A DNA stretch of 64,000 nt from Bradyrhizobium agreste (GCF_016031625.1 NZ_JACCHP010000001.1:558001-622000), one strand, 5' to 3'. Positions 34,941 through 44,815 are shown, counted from the stretch's first letter. Numbers and translations: made by a program. Notes: a model not told the origin generated them from the letters alone.

Positions 34941-35153
34941 ATGGCGGCCTCGGCTCAAGCCCCGCCCCCGGACACGGGCGGCACGACCGGCGCGGGCGCC
35001 TCCAGCCTCAATACGTCGTCGGACGCCAACAGCGGCGGCGCGAATGCACCGGCGAAGTCGTCAACGATGAGGCCGGGCGACAACGATCCGGCCCGGCAAA
35101 CCCAGGGCGGCCAGCAGGCCCTGCCCAACGCCACCGGAACTAACCGGAAATAG
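34941..35153 (+). CDS. Small low-complexity hypothetical protein (70 aa)
   Basis: The frame from ATG 34941 is rich in Ala, Gly, Ser, Thr and Asn (TGGTTGAGASSLNTSSDANS, then GQQALPNATGTNRK) with no fold apparent. Its tail overlaps the end of the cyclase gene on the other strand by 14 bases. No good ribosome binding site is seen. Doubtful, but the codon positions are GC-biased as in a real gene. Confidence 0.4.
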   Translation: MAASAQAPPPDTGGTTGAGASSLNTSSDANSGGANAPAKSSTMRPGDNDPARQTQGGQQALPNATGTNRK

Positions 35154-36345
35154 CGCGAGCCGGATAGGCATACAGCTCGATCGGAGCGTTGAAGCCGCGC
35201 ACCTCGTGCCGGCCGACATGCTCCAGCGCGAACTGCTTCTCGACAAGCTCGGCGAAATCGCGTGACAGCAGCACGTTCCTGCCGAGCGTCTTGGTCAGCG
35301 CCTCGAGGCGAGAGGCCATGTTGACGGCCGGGCCGATCACCGTGAAGTCGAGCCGCCGGGCCGATCCGATATTGCCGTACATGACGTCGCCGACGTGGAC
35401 GCCGATGCCGTAGTTCAGCGGCGCGCGGCCGGTCCCGCTGTTCCGTTCGTTGAGTGCGGCCATGGCGTCCCGGGCCTCGGCCACTGCGTGCAGCAGGTTA
35501 GCGCACGCGTTCGGATCATGAAGCGGGAAGATCGCGAGCAGTCCGTCGCCGATGAATTTCAGGATCTCGCCGCCGTGCCGCGCGATCGGCTCCGACATCG
35601 CGTCGAAATAATCGTTGAGCAGGCCGATGACGTCGTCGCGCGGCCAGTTGTCGGAGATCTTGGTGAAGTCCCTGAGGTCACAGATCATGATCGCGGCGCG
35701 CACCGTCGTGCCGCTGCCGCGCCTGGTGGCGCCGGCCAGGATCATCTCGCCGGCGTGCGTGCCGACATAGGTCTCCAGCAGCGTGCGTGCCAGGCGATTC
35801 TTGACGCGGATCTCGCTGACCAGCGCCAACACCGGCAACAGCTTCTTCAGGCCGGCGACATGCGCGTCGTCAAACCCGCCGGGCCGAGCGGTCGCGAAAG
35901 TGACGATGTGCCGCTTGCCAAGCGTGTGGTAGAGCGGCCAGGCGACATAGTCGGTGAGGCCCCTGGCCCTCATCTCGTCATAGAGGGCGTGCTTGCGGCG
36001 ATGCGCGGAATCCTGCGCGAGCCGCTCGCGCACTTCGGCGGCACCGTCATGGATCTCGTTGGCGGCGCTGCCGATATATTCCGACCGCTCGCGCACGTCA
36101 TAGTCGACCAGCGCGATCTCCGCCTCGCGCATCCCGTCGGCCCACATCATCCGTGCGCCCAGCCATTGCGGGTGATTAATCAGCACATGGAGCGTCGCGC
36201 GCTGCACCGGAATGCCCGCCTGCTGCAGGCGGATGCACATCTGCGCGAAGATGTCGTCGATGTAGCGCTCGTCGCGCGTGCCGTTGGTCAGCCAGTCGAT
36301 GACGTCGTCGGCCTGTGTGGGGGCGTATGTGTCTGGCGCATTCAT
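35140..36345 (-). CDS. Class III adenylate/guanylate cyclase, soluble
   Basis: 401 residues from ATG 36345. The N-terminal 210 residues form a GAF-like sensor part (VAWPLYHTLGKRHIVTFAT). The C-terminal cyclase domain has MICDLRDFTKISD (first metal Asp), ILKFIGDGLLAIF (second Asp), GIGVHVGDVMYGNIG and DFTVIGPAVNMASRLE. This type usually has an N-terminal domain that senses a small ligand or redox state. No partner gene; the direction suggests it is transcribed alone. Confidence 0.9.
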   Translation of the reverse strand: MNAPDTYAPTQADDVIDWLTNGTRDERYIDDIFAQMCIRLQQAGIPVQRATLHVLINHPQWLGARMMWADGMREAEIALVDYDVRERSEYIGSAANEIHDGAAEVRERLAQDSAHRRKHALYDEMRARGLTDYVAWPLYHTLGKRHIVTFATARPGGFDDAHVAGLKKLLPVLALVSEIRVKNRLARTLLETYVGTHAGEMILAGATRRGSGTTVRAAIMICDLRDFTKISDNWPRDDVIGLLNDYFDAMSEPIARHGGEILKFIGDGLLAIFPLHDPNACANLLHAVAEARDAMAALNERNSGTGRAPLNYGIGVHVGDVMYGNIGSARRLDFTVIGPAVNMASRLEALTKTLGRNVLLSRDFAELVEKQFALEHVGRHEVRGFNAPIELYAYPARAISG

Positions 36346-36447
36346 GTCCTGCCCCTCGAGCTGCGGTTTAACGGAGCAGATATCGTGCGCCGGCCGGGCG
36401 GCGTCAACCTGGCCAGGTGCACGGGTTGTGCGCATCGGCTTGGGGTT

Positions 36448-37032
36448 TCAGCCCAGAAGCCGGATCGACCCCAGCACCGCGAGCCCCGAGACCAGCGCAA
36501 GCTGCGACGGACCGGTCAGCTCGAGCTTCAGCGTGCCGGTGTGCGGAATCGCAAATTCCTCATTGTCGAGGCGGATGCGGCATTCGCCGCGCGGGGCGTA
36601 GACCAGATGCGTGCCGGCAGCGAGCGGCCGGTCGCCGGGCTGCTTCAGTGCGAGGAGATCGATCTCCGCGGCACCGCGCCGCGCCATGAGGTTCACGACC
36701 TCGACCGGACCGGCCTCGAGCTCGGTCACGATCTCGAGCTCGCCGGTGAAACGCACCGTCGTAAAAGGTTCACGTTCGTCGAATTCCTGCGCAGGCGACT
36801 TCAGCACCAGCCCGCGCCCTTCGACGACCATCTGCAAGCGGTCGATGCCCGGCATATGGGAGAACGGGCCGGGCGCAAGAATGGGCGTCGACGCAAAGCG
36901 CCAGAGCAGGCTGTCCCAGTCCTTCCGCGGCGCATCGGCCCGATGAGCATCCGTGATGTCGGTGAAGATGCCGCCGCCGTTCTTCCACGGCGAGCGGGTG
37001 TAGTTTTCAGGATTGAGCAAGGTGACTTTCAT
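36448..37032 (-). CDS. HutD/Ves-family protein
   Basis: 194 residues with the start MKVTLLNPENYTRSPWKNGGG (W-K-N-G-G is the signature), DSLLWRFASTPI, GPFSHMPGIDR and GTHLVYAPRGECRI, typical of the HutD/Ves cupin-like fold. Family members occur with histidine-use genes, but none are here; the role is unknown. It is transcribed upstream of the soluble cyclase gene with about 100 bases between them. Confidence 0.85.
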   Translation of the reverse strand: MKVTLLNPENYTRSPWKNGGGIFTDITDAHRADAPRKDWDSLLWRFASTPILAPGPFSHMPGIDRLQMVVEGRGLVLKSPAQEFDEREPFTTVRFTGELEIVTELEAGPVEVVNLMARRGAAEIDLLALKQPGDRPLAAGTHLVYAPRGECRIRLDNEEFAIPHTGTLKLELTGPSQLALVSGLAVLGSIRLLG

Positions 37033-37087
37033 GTTCGGCGGTCGCTCCGGTTGTACCCCATTTGTAGCCCGGATCCGGATGATGTCG

Positions 37088-39184
37088 CTATTTCGACGTC
37101 AATGCCGCCACAGGCCGCCAAGTGACGTCGGGCGCAGCTGCAGCGAGCCGACGGCAGCGGTCACGCATCAGCTCGGCGGGGCGATCGTGGCCGCGCTGCT
37201 TCAGCACGGCCTCGAAATCGGCGACCGCGTCGGCAAATCGGCGCGCGCGATAGGCGGCGAGGCCGCGCTCGTAATCCGCGATCCAGCCGACCGTGTCGCT
37301 GCCAACCGCGTTCTCGTTCACCATCCCGATCAGCTCGTGAACGGAGAGCCCCTCCTCGCGTCCGTAGACCGCGATGCTGTCGATCTCGCGCGTGACCACG
37401 GCACCGCGCGCCAGACGTTCGGTCGCCGCGCCGATCAGGATCTGCGTGCCGTAGGATTTGTTGGCGCCTTCGAGCCGGCTCGCAACATTCACGGCATCGC
37501 CGATCACGGTGTAGTTCAGCCGCAGCTCCGAGCCGATGTTGCCGACCAGCATGCGGCCGGAATTGATGCCGATGCGGATCTGGAGCGGCTGGCCGAGATC
37601 GTCGACGAGGCCCGACTCGTCGATCGCTCTGCGACAGGCGAGCGCGGCGCGGCAGCATCGCGCGGCGTGATCGTCTTGCGACTGCGGTGCGCCCCAGAAT
37701 GCCATCACGGCATCGCCGATGAACTTGTCGATGGTGCCGCCATTGGCGACGATGATCTCCGAGGTGAGGTCGAGATAGCGCGACAGCAGCGGCACGACGC
37801 GATCGCCGAGCCGCTCCGACAGTCCGGTGAAGCCGGCGATATCGATGAACATCACGCTGAGCTCCTGGACGCTGCCGCCAGGTCGCGCCTCGACCCCCTG
37901 GCGCAGCAGGCCGCGGACGAGATCCGCCGGGATGAACTTGCGGAATGCGGACAGGCCGGATGCCATCTCCGCGATTGCACCCGACAGGCTTGCGATCTCC
38001 TTGAGCCGCGACGGATGGCGGCGGACCTGCTCCAGCGCGAAGGCTTCGACATGGCGCAGCTCGCCGACGACGCGCGACAGCGGCGCGGCGATGACGGACC
38101 GCGCCAGCATCGCCGAGGCCAGCGCCGCGAGCACGGCGCCGATGGCAAGACCGAGGATCACGCGGTGCAATGTCGTTTCGACCGGCCCGAGAAATTCGGC
38201 CTCGGGGATGATGGTCGCGAGCGACCAGCCGGGAAACGGCAGCGGCGTCAGCGCAACCTCATAGGCCGCGCCGCCCGAGGTGAGCCGGCTGCGCCAGGCC
38301 TGCTTGCGGCCGGCCTCGCCCGCCTGGTCGAGCGCTGCCCGCGCCAGCGGCAGCAGCGCGGTGTCGCCGCGGGCCGGATGGAGCTCGTCGGCGTCCTTGT
38401 CCGGCGCTGCGACGAGCTCGCCGCTGCCGTCGACGATGAAGGCGGTGCCGGTGCGCCCGACCTCCAGCTGCGACAGGAAGCGCGCGAGCCTGGTGTATTC
38501 GATGATGACCGCAAGCACGCCTTGCCGCTCCTGGTAGACGTCGATCGGTCCGGCGAAGGCGATCGACGGCCGCTCGCCGGTCGCGTGGTCCATCACCCTG
38601 AACCATTGCGGGTCGTCGGCGCTGAGCCCGGCCTTGAACCAGGCCTGATCGGCGACGCGGAAATCGGTCGGCTCGAAGCGGCGGTTGGCGAATTCGATGT
38701 CGCCGGGCACCACGTCATATTCGTCGACCCGGCGCTCGCCCGGATGATCCGTCAGCGAGATCTCCATCATCTCCAGGCGCCGATCGCCGAGCTTGTGCGC
38801 GGCGAAGAAGGAGCCGTCGGGCCAGCCGAACGCGACCCAGGAAATCGTCGCCTGCGACTGCAATTGCGAGAGAAAGACGAACTCGCGCTTGTCGGCCTCG
38901 CGGGTGTCGAGCACGTTCTGGAGGAACAGGGTGCGGATTGCGGTGTGCGCGGCCCGCGCCTCGTCGACGATGGCCGAGACCTCCTTGCGCACCGCCGCCA
39001 CGATCTGCTCGTTGATGGTCGAGGCGAGCTGCCGGCTCGCCGCCTCGGCCGTGCGCCACCACAGCAGGCTGGAGAGCGCCGCGGTCAGCAGGATCGCGGC
39101 GAGGACCAGCGCGGACACGGCAAGGCGGATGCTCACCGTCATCCTTGCGACCGCGCGAAGCTGGCGTGCGGGATCGATGTCCAT
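37088..39184 (-). CDS. Membrane-bound class III adenylate cyclase with dCACHE sensor
   Basis: 698 residues. An N-terminal membrane segment (AVSALVLAAILLTAALSSLLW) and a second at about residue 340 (ILGLAIGAVLAALASAML) enclose a periplasmic dCACHE-like domain (about 45-330; WVAFGWPDGSFFA, GTAFIVDGSGELVA). A HAMP-like helix is followed by the cyclase domain: MFIDIAGFTGLSERLGD, TIDKFIGDAVMAFWGAP, GINSGRMLVGNIG and NYTVIGDAVNVASRLEGANK. The last 80 residues may form a TPR (DYERGLAAYRARRFADA). It senses an extracellular ligand and makes cAMP. Confidence 0.92.
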   Translation of the reverse strand: MDIDPARQLRAVARMTVSIRLAVSALVLAAILLTAALSSLLWWRTAEAASRQLASTINEQIVAAVRKEVSAIVDEARAAHTAIRTLFLQNVLDTREADKREFVFLSQLQSQATISWVAFGWPDGSFFAAHKLGDRRLEMMEISLTDHPGERRVDEYDVVPGDIEFANRRFEPTDFRVADQAWFKAGLSADDPQWFRVMDHATGERPSIAFAGPIDVYQERQGVLAVIIEYTRLARFLSQLEVGRTGTAFIVDGSGELVAAPDKDADELHPARGDTALLPLARAALDQAGEAGRKQAWRSRLTSGGAAYEVALTPLPFPGWSLATIIPEAEFLGPVETTLHRVILGLAIGAVLAALASAMLARSVIAAPLSRVVGELRHVEAFALEQVRRHPSRLKEIASLSGAIAEMASGLSAFRKFIPADLVRGLLRQGVEARPGGSVQELSVMFIDIAGFTGLSERLGDRVVPLLSRYLDLTSEIIVANGGTIDKFIGDAVMAFWGAPQSQDDHAARCCRAALACRRAIDESGLVDDLGQPLQIRIGINSGRMLVGNIGSELRLNYTVIGDAVNVASRLEGANKSYGTQILIGAATERLARGAVVTREIDSIAVYGREEGLSVHELIGMVNENAVGSDTVGWIADYERGLAAYRARRFADAVADFEAVLKQRGHDRPAELMRDRCRRLAAAAPDVTWRPVAALTSK

Positions 39185-39495
39185 GGTTGTATCCGCCTTT
39201 GGGTGGGTACGATTCCTGTCATCGCTCTACGCAGATTTCCTACCGTCCGTTACCTCTGCAAAGTTTGGCGGGACGCATCCAATGCTCTCGCTCTAACGTG
39301 TCGATAGCGCCAAGGCATTGGATTTGGCCGCCCACTTGCCCGCTAATCCCCGTCCAAGCGCACCGCCCGTGCGCCCGATCCAATCGGTCTCACGAATTCG
39401 TGAGCAGCCCGCCGTAACGCGGGCGGCGCGCGGAGCGAAGGAGTCCATGCGCGCATCCCCGCCCAGGCGATGCCACCTCGAACAGGAGAACCTCG
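39185..39495 (+). promoter_or_regulatory. Leader and ECF-sigma-type promoter of the bufferin operon
   Basis: At 39414-39419 lies GTAACG and, after exactly 16 bases, CGAA at 39436-39439. It matches the GTAACC-N16-CGAA pattern I recall for SigF-dependent promoters in Caulobacter, where SigF drives the homologous operon. The start codon of the DUF2282 gene is 57 bases downstream, with AACAGGAGAA as the ribosome binding site. A sigF gene is not in the window. The rest of the interval holds no gene. Confidence 0.55.
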
Positions 39496-39801
39496 ATGTC
39501 TGCCAAACATGCCGTCACCTCCCTCGTCCTCGCCGGTGCGGTATCGACCGCGCTCGCGACCCTTGCCTCCGCCGGCCCCCTGACCAAGGCCGAAGCCGAT
39601 GCCGCCATCGCCGCCAAGAAAGAGAAGTGCTTCGGCGTCGCGCTGAAGGGCCAGAACGATTGCGCGGCGGGGCCGGGCACAACCTGCCAGGGCACCTCGA
39701 CCGTCGACTTCCAGGGTAATGCCTGGAAATTCGTCCAGGGCGGCACCTGCACCAGCATCGAATTGCCGAACGGCAAGAAGGGTTCGCTCAAGCCGGTGTA
39801 A
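39496..39801 (+). CDS. bufA1: DUF2282-family bufferin-type precursor
   Basis: 101 residues: a signal peptide ([22 protein letters not shown]), then a short mature part with four cysteines (KEKCFGV, NDCAAG, TTCQGT, GGTCTS) and a charged C-terminus. This is the DUF2282 layout of bufferins, ribosomally made peptides whose cysteines are changed to thiooxazole-type rings by a DUF692 enzyme. They are exported to bind copper. The next three genes (DUF692, DUF2063, DoxX) are the usual partners, so the assignment is strong by context. The symbol is by homology to the Caulobacter system. Confidence 0.85.
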   Translation: MSAKHAVTSLVLAGAVSTALATLASAGPLTKAEADAAIAAKKEKCFGVALKGQNDCAAGPGTTCQGTSTVDFQGNAWKFVQGGTCTSIELPNGKKGSLKPV

Positions 39802-39838
39802 CGGCCGACGCAACGGGAAGCGCGAACGGAGCAGCACG

Positions 39839-40753
39839 ATGAGCACGATCAAGTCAGCCCCGCCAGCAGCGCTGCCGCTCCGCTTCGCAACGCCGATCGG
39901 CGGCGTTGCCGGGACGAGCTTCAAGCCCGAGCACCTCCCGGCAATCCTCGAGGCAAAGAATCGGCGCGGCTTCTTCGAGGTCCACGCCGAGAACTATATG
40001 GGTGCCGGCGGGCCGCCGCATCGCGCCTTGGAGGCGATCCGCCGCGATCATCCGCTCTCGCTGCACGGCGTCTGCATGTCGATCGGCGGGCCTCGGCCGC
40101 TCGACAAGGCGCACCTGGCACGCTTCCGCAGCCTCGTCGCACGCTATCAGCCGGCGCTGGTCTCCGAGCATCTCGCCTGGTCGACGCATGAGACCAGCTT
40201 CTTCAACGATCTGTTGCCGTTGCCCTATACGGCCGCGACGTTGGCTTGCGTCTGCGATCATATCGATCAGGTGCAGGAGGCGACCCGGCGGCCGCTGCTG
40301 CTGGAAAACCCCTCGACCTATCTCGCCTTCCGCGAATCCTCGATGCGCGAGACCGAGTTCATCCGCGCCGTTGCCGAGCGCACCGGCTGCGGCCTGCTGC
40401 TCGACGTCAACAACGTGTTCATCTCCGCGACCAACCATGGATATTCGGCGCTCGACTACCTCGCTGATTTCCCGCTGTCGCGCGTCGAGGAAATTCATCT
40501 CGCCGGGCATGCCGAGCAGGCCGACGACGAAGGCGACCTGCTGTTGATCGACAGCCACGACGGCCCGGTCACTGATGCCGTCTGGAAGCTCTACGAGATC
40601 GTGATCCGGCGCCGCGGGCCGGTGCCGACCCTGATCGAATGGGACAGCAAGATTCCGGACTGGCCGGTGCTGCAAGCGGAGGCCGCCGCCGCCCAGGCCA
40701 TCCTCGACCGTCATCACTCGGCCGTGCCGGCAGGAGAGCGTCATGCCGCCTGA
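39839..40753 (+). CDS. bufB1: MNIO (DUF692) precursor-modifying enzyme
   Basis: 304 residues. It is a TIM-barrel iron oxygenase of the MbnB/DUF692 family: [11 protein letters not shown] and [11 protein letters not shown] at the start, [47 protein letters not shown] and [11 protein letters not shown] at the end. The His, Asp and Glu residues in these motifs are the metal ligands. MNIO enzymes bind two or three irons and oxidise cysteines of the precursor. It follows bufA1 by about 37 bases and overlaps the next gene by 11. Confidence 0.92.
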   Translation: MSTIKSAPPAALPLRFATPIGGVAGTSFKPEHLPAILEAKNRRGFFEVHAENYMGAGGPPHRALEAIRRDHPLSLHGVCMSIGGPRPLDKAHLARFRSLVARYQPALVSEHLAWSTHETSFFNDLLPLPYTAATLACVCDHIDQVQEATRRPLLLENPSTYLAFRESSMRETEFIRAVAERTGCGLLLDVNNVFISATNHGYSALDYLADFPLSRVEEIHLAGHAEQADDEGDLLLIDSHDGPVTDAVWKLYEIVIRRRGPVPTLIEWDSKIPDWPVLQAEAAAAQAILDRHHSAVPAGERHAA

Positions 40754-41525
40754 ACCAGGCTTGTGCTTTGCTGCATCGTTCGCGCCGGCGCTGCTGGATC
40801 CGGCGCGCAGCACGCCTGAACTCGTGACCGGCCCGAATGGCAAAGCCGCTGACCGGCGGTACGACGTTTACCGCAACAATGTCACGGTCAGCCTGATCGA
40901 CGCGCTCGCCGCGATCTATCCGGCGGTGCAGCGCATCACCGGCACCGATTTCTTCCGCGCCATGGCCCGCTTCCATGTGCGCAGCAATCCGCCGACATCG
41001 CCGCTGCTGTTCGAATATGGCCGCGATTTTCCGGAGTTCATCGAAGCTTATGAGCATGCGCAAGACATGCCCTGGCTCGCCGATGTGGCGCGTCTCGAGC
41101 GGGCCTGGCTCGATGCCTATCACGCCGCCGACGCCGCCCCGCTCTCGCCGGCCCGGCTCTCGGCGGTGACACCCGAGCACCTGGCTGATCTGGTGTTCAT
41201 TCCGCACCCGGCCGCGCGATGCCTGCGTTCGGACTACGCCGCCGTGACGATCTTTGCGGCCAACCGCGACAACGCACCGGTCATGCGGATCGATGCCTCA
41301 ACGCCGGAAGATGCCCTGATCACGCGAGGCGAGTTCGACGTCGCCGTGCGCCGCCTTCCACCCGGTGGTGCGGTCTTCGCGCGCCATCTCCTGTCGGGCC
41401 GGCCGCTCGGCGAAGCCGCGGCGGCGGCGCTGGAGGCGGCAAGCGAATTCGACATTGCCGCGAACATCGCCGGGCTGATCGAGGCCGGCGCCTTCACCTC
41501 GCTCTGTTGCGGAGACCCATCATGA
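40743..41525 (+). CDS. bufC1: DUF2063-family recruitment protein
   Basis: 260 residues. The N-terminal DUF2063 domain is recognised from [28 protein letters not shown], followed by [12 protein letters not shown] and [13 protein letters not shown]. It is the partner that binds the MNIO enzyme and the precursor in methanobactin- and bufferin-type pathways. The C-terminal third holds [22 protein letters not shown], a helix bundle. It overlaps both neighbours (start within bufB1, stop over the ATG of the DoxX gene). Confidence 0.88.
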   Translation: MPPEPGLCFAASFAPALLDPARSTPELVTGPNGKAADRRYDVYRNNVTVSLIDALAAIYPAVQRITGTDFFRAMARFHVRSNPPTSPLLFEYGRDFPEFIEAYEHAQDMPWLADVARLERAWLDAYHAADAAPLSPARLSAVTPEHLADLVFIPHPAARCLRSDYAAVTIFAANRDNAPVMRIDASTPEDALITRGEFDVAVRRLPPGGAVFARHLLSGRPLGEAAAAALEAASEFDIAANIAGLIEAGAFTSLCCGDPS

Positions 41526-42031
41526 TCACGGACCAACACATGACGACTGCCAGCGGCCTGCCGTCGCCCGGCGCGCTCATCGACAGAGCCAATCATCTGG
41601 TGCAGGCGCTCGCGATGCCGTCGCTCGTCCAGCTGGTGCTGCGCCTCGCGCTGGCCGTGCCGTTCTGGCGCTCGGGCCTGCTCAAATGGGGCGGCTTCCT
41701 CAAGCTGAACGACACCGCGGTGACGCTGTTCAGCGACGAGTTCATGCTGCATCTGCCGGGCGGGCCGTATCACTTTCCGGCCCCGACGGTGATGGCCTTC
41801 CTCTCGGGCTCCGGCGAGATCATGTTGCCGATCCTGCTGGTGCTGGGACTGGGCACGCGGTTCGCAGCACTCGGACTGCTAGTGATGACCGTGATCGTCG
41901 AGCTCACGGTGCCGGACGGCTGGCCGATCCATCTCACCTGGGCAGCGATGGCACTTGCCCTCATGGCTTACGGACCCGGGCACATCTCGCTCGATCATCT
42001 CGTTTGTCGCGCGCGGTCGGCCAAACGATAG
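41522..42031 (+). CDS. DoxX-family membrane protein of the bufferin operon
   Basis: 169 residues from ATG 41522 (ATGA overlap with bufC1). There are four membrane spans (LVQLVLRLALAVPFW, FLSGSGEIMLPILLVLGLG, FAALGLLVMTVIVELTV, LTWAAMALALMAYGPG). The family signature is RSGLLKWGGF plus GEIMLPILL. DoxX proteins occur as the fourth gene (called gigD/bufD) in the Caulobacter operon. It could supply electrons or oxygen-related redox function to the MNIO step or help export; not known. Confidence 0.85.
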   Translation: MITDQHMTTASGLPSPGALIDRANHLVQALAMPSLVQLVLRLALAVPFWRSGLLKWGGFLKLNDTAVTLFSDEFMLHLPGGPYHFPAPTVMAFLSGSGEIMLPILLVLGLGTRFAALGLLVMTVIVELTVPDGWPIHLTWAAMALALMAYGPGHISLDHLVCRARSAKR

Positions 42032-42177
42032 GATATTGCCTACATCCCGCTCAGGGAACCCGCGAGGTCGGCGGCGGGAGACCGTAGAACCGATTCCCCG
42101 CAATTTGCGCCGTTGCTGGCTCTGGCGGCAAACCATGGTAACGTGCACCTCGTGTCCGAACCTTCAGCGAGGCGAGC

Positions 42178-42990
42178 ATGCCCGACACTGACAAGGTCTT
42201 CGCCGGTTCGATCCCGAAAATCTACGACGAGTATCTGGTGCCGATGATCTTCGCCGTCTATGCGGAGGACATCGCAAGACGCGTCGCCGCGCGCTCTCCT
42301 TCCACACTCCTCGAGATCGCTGCGGGCACCGGTGCGGTGACGCGTGCCGTGGCGGCGGCGCTGCCGCGCGGCGTTCGATACGTTGCAACCGACCTCAACG
42401 AGCCGATGCTCGCGGTCGCGGCGCAGCGCCAGGCGAACGACGATCGCATCACCTGGCGGCAGGCGGACGGGATGGCCCTGCCCTTCGGCGACGCCGAGTT
42501 CGACGTGGTCTGCTGCCAGTTCGGCGCGATGTTCTTTCCGGACCGCATCAAGGCCTATGGAGAGGTCAAGCGCGTCCTGAAGGGCGACGGCACGTTCGTG
42601 TTCAACGTCTGGGATCGCATCGAGGACAATGTGCTGACGCATGAAGCCACGGCCGCGCTCGCAAAGCTGTTTCCCGATGATCCGCCGCGTTTCATGATCC
42701 GGACGCCGCACGGCTATCACGACAAGGCCGTCATCAGGGGCGATCTCGAACGAGCAGGCTTCCGCGACATATCGATCGAAACCCGATCCGAAACCAGCCG
42801 TGCGCCTTTGGCCGAACATGTCGCCGTTGCGCTCTGCCAGGGCACGCCGCTGCGCAGCGAGATCGAAGCGAGGGATGCCGGCAAGCTTCAGGCTGCGACC
42901 GACATGGTTGCCGAGGCAATCCGGGCCCGCCATGGCTCCGGTCCGGTCGAGGGCAAGATCCAGGCGATCGTGATCGAGGCCCGCCCGTAG
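42178..42990 (+). CDS. Class I SAM-dependent methyltransferase
   Basis: 270 residues. The SAM-binding site is LLEIAAGTGAVTRAVAAALP (motif I), followed by YVATDLNEPMLAVA, FDVVCCQFGAMFFPD (motif II) and VLKGDGTFVFNVWD. This is the UbiE/methyltransferase-11 type. The substrate is unknown. It is transcribed in the same direction as the bufferin operon 147 bases downstream, but is not typical of it. Confidence 0.88.
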   Translation: MPDTDKVFAGSIPKIYDEYLVPMIFAVYAEDIARRVAARSPSTLLEIAAGTGAVTRAVAAALPRGVRYVATDLNEPMLAVAAQRQANDDRITWRQADGMALPFGDAEFDVVCCQFGAMFFPDRIKAYGEVKRVLKGDGTFVFNVWDRIEDNVLTHEATAALAKLFPDDPPRFMIRTPHGYHDKAVIRGDLERAGFRDISIETRSETSRAPLAEHVAVALCQGTPLRSEIEARDAGKLQAATDMVAEAIRARHGSGPVEGKIQAIVIEARP

Positions 42991-43019
42991 CTGCGGCCCG
43001 TTGGCCGAGGGCGCGTCCC

Positions 43020-44564
43020 TTACCAGAAGCCCCGCTGGAACGGCTGCGCCGGCTGATAATACTGATACTGGCTGCGGCGGCGCGGATTGACCTGCTGTAC
43101 GTAGGGATCGCGCTGGTAGAAGAAGCCGAAGCCGTTGTCCCAGCCGTCATCGCTGGCGATCATGGCAGGCGCGGTCGGCTTGCGCGTGATGAAGCCGCCT
43201 TGCGGCTCGTTGCTCAGCACCGCGACGAACTCGGTCCGGTAATTGGTCTCGCTGCTCAGCGGCTCGTCCGAGATGATGATCGAGGAGCGCGGCAACGCGG
43301 TGGGCCCGATGCGGTCCCACACGTCCTGCGGGATGGCGATGCGGTCGAGTGCGTTGCGAGCCTCATCGCCGTTCTCGATCGTGACCACGCTCCAGCGCAG
43401 GCCCGTACCGGTCTTTGCCATCGCCGTGAAGATATGCGTGCCGATCGGCTGCTCGGGATTGCGGATCGTGACGGGGACCTCGATGCTGGTGTCGAACACC
43501 TCGCCGCCGCCATCGGGCGCCGGCTTGTGCGTGTTCCGCCGCACGTAGAGCTTCTGCGTCGCGCGGCTGATGTAGACCGAGACCGGTTCGCCCGCGAGCT
43601 TTGCGTCGGTCGCGACCTTGACGGCCTCAGTCTTTCTGGCCGCAGCGGCCTTCGCGGCTTCCTTGGTCGCGGCCACCGCATCACGCTTCGGCTGCGCGGC
43701 GGCCCTGGCGGCCTCGAGCTGCGTCGCCGCGTCGGCAGCCTTGGCTGCTGCCTTCTGCTTCAGCTCCTCGGCCTTGGCGCGGGCCTGATCGTTCCTGGCG
43801 TTCGCGAGCGTCTTGTCGGCGAAGGCGAGCTCGGCATCGGCGCGCGCCTTCTGCTGTTCCAGCTTGCGCAGCGCGGCGGGGAGCGAGGCGGCTTCCTTCG
43901 CGGCGGTGGCCGCAGCCTTCTTGGCCTCATCTGCAACCCTTGTCGCCTCCTCGGCCTCGATGGAGAGCTTGTCGGCACGGCCAGGCACGGCCGCGATGGC
44001 CTCCGGCTTCGGCACGAACAGCGAGGGGTGAGAGAATTCGGTCGGGACCGTGTCATGGGGCGAGATGATCACGCGCATCCCGATATAGGTCTTGTCGAAC
44101 AGGTTCTCGGCGAAGCCGAACGGCATGCGAACGCAGCCATGCGAGGCGGCATAGCCGGGCAGCGGTCCGCCATGCAGGGCGATGCCGTTCCAGGTGATGC
44201 GCTGCATATGCGGCATCCAGGCATCGTCATACATCGTCGAGCGGTGCTCCCTGTCCTTCTCGATGACGGCGAACACGCCGGCCGGCGTCTCGCGGCCCGT
44301 GGTGCCGGTCGATACCGGCGCGCGCAGGATCCAGCCGTCCGCATCGTAGAACGTGACCTGCTGGCTCTTGATCGACACGATCGCCATGATCGGCTCGCCG
44401 GCCACACGCTGCGCCACTGCCTCCGCCACCTGGCGCGGCTGCTTGGCCGCGACGGCCGGGGCTGCCGCTGCGAGGCTCGCCACCGCCACGAGCGCCATGA
44501 TTCCGGCAGGCCCCCGGCGCCCCACCGCCCTGACGGATTGCGCCGTCATCGATCGGTTTTTCAT
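43020..44564 (-). CDS. L,D-transpeptidase with central Ala/Lys-rich coiled coil
   Basis: 514 residues from ATG 44564. The signal peptide is IMALVAVASLAAAAPAVAA. The YkuD catalytic domain follows directly (about 50-165), with IALHGGPLPGYAASHGCVRMP containing the His and the catalytic Cys. Next comes a coiled coil of about 120 residues rich in Ala, Lys and Glu (EEATRVADEAKKAAATAAKE). The C-terminal 200 residues hold a second domain with strand-rich sequence (VSVYISRATQKLYVRRNTHKPAP) and a tail of QYQYYQPAQPF. It makes 3-3 crosslinks or anchors proteins in the cell wall. Confidence 0.9.
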   Translation of the reverse strand: MKNRSMTAQSVRAVGRRGPAGIMALVAVASLAAAAPAVAAKQPRQVAEAVAQRVAGEPIMAIVSIKSQQVTFYDADGWILRAPVSTGTTGRETPAGVFAVIEKDREHRSTMYDDAWMPHMQRITWNGIALHGGPLPGYAASHGCVRMPFGFAENLFDKTYIGMRVIISPHDTVPTEFSHPSLFVPKPEAIAAVPGRADKLSIEAEEATRVADEAKKAAATAAKEAASLPAALRKLEQQKARADAELAFADKTLANARNDQARAKAEELKQKAAAKAADAATQLEAARAAAQPKRDAVAATKEAAKAAAARKTEAVKVATDAKLAGEPVSVYISRATQKLYVRRNTHKPAPDGGGEVFDTSIEVPVTIRNPEQPIGTHIFTAMAKTGTGLRWSVVTIENGDEARNALDRIAIPQDVWDRIGPTALPRSSIIISDEPLSSETNYRTEFVAVLSNEPQGGFITRKPTAPAMIASDDGWDNGFGFFYQRDPYVQQVNPRRRSQYQYYQPAQPFQRGFW

Positions 44565-44815
44565 GCCATCCTCGGTCGAGCTGCCAGTGGGCCGATGTCG
44601 CTCACGTGTCACATTGGAATCATTGCATTAAGAAATCGCAGCCGCCTTACGTTCCCTCTGTGGCGAGATTCGGCACTTCCAGCGGCAAATCTCTCATATA
44701 CGACGCCTCGCGCAGGCGGAAGGCGGTCTCCAGCCGAGGCTGGCCCGAAGCTGGTCTCGATCACTGCGGCAGAATGTCCGATCTGCCGCGGGGGGATGCG
44801 CCTATTGAGGCGCGA

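Noticed and set aside
37013..39307. 764-codon open frame on the + strand
   Set aside because: It is antisense to the dCACHE-cyclase gene; no fold or motif, composition typical of a shadow frame.
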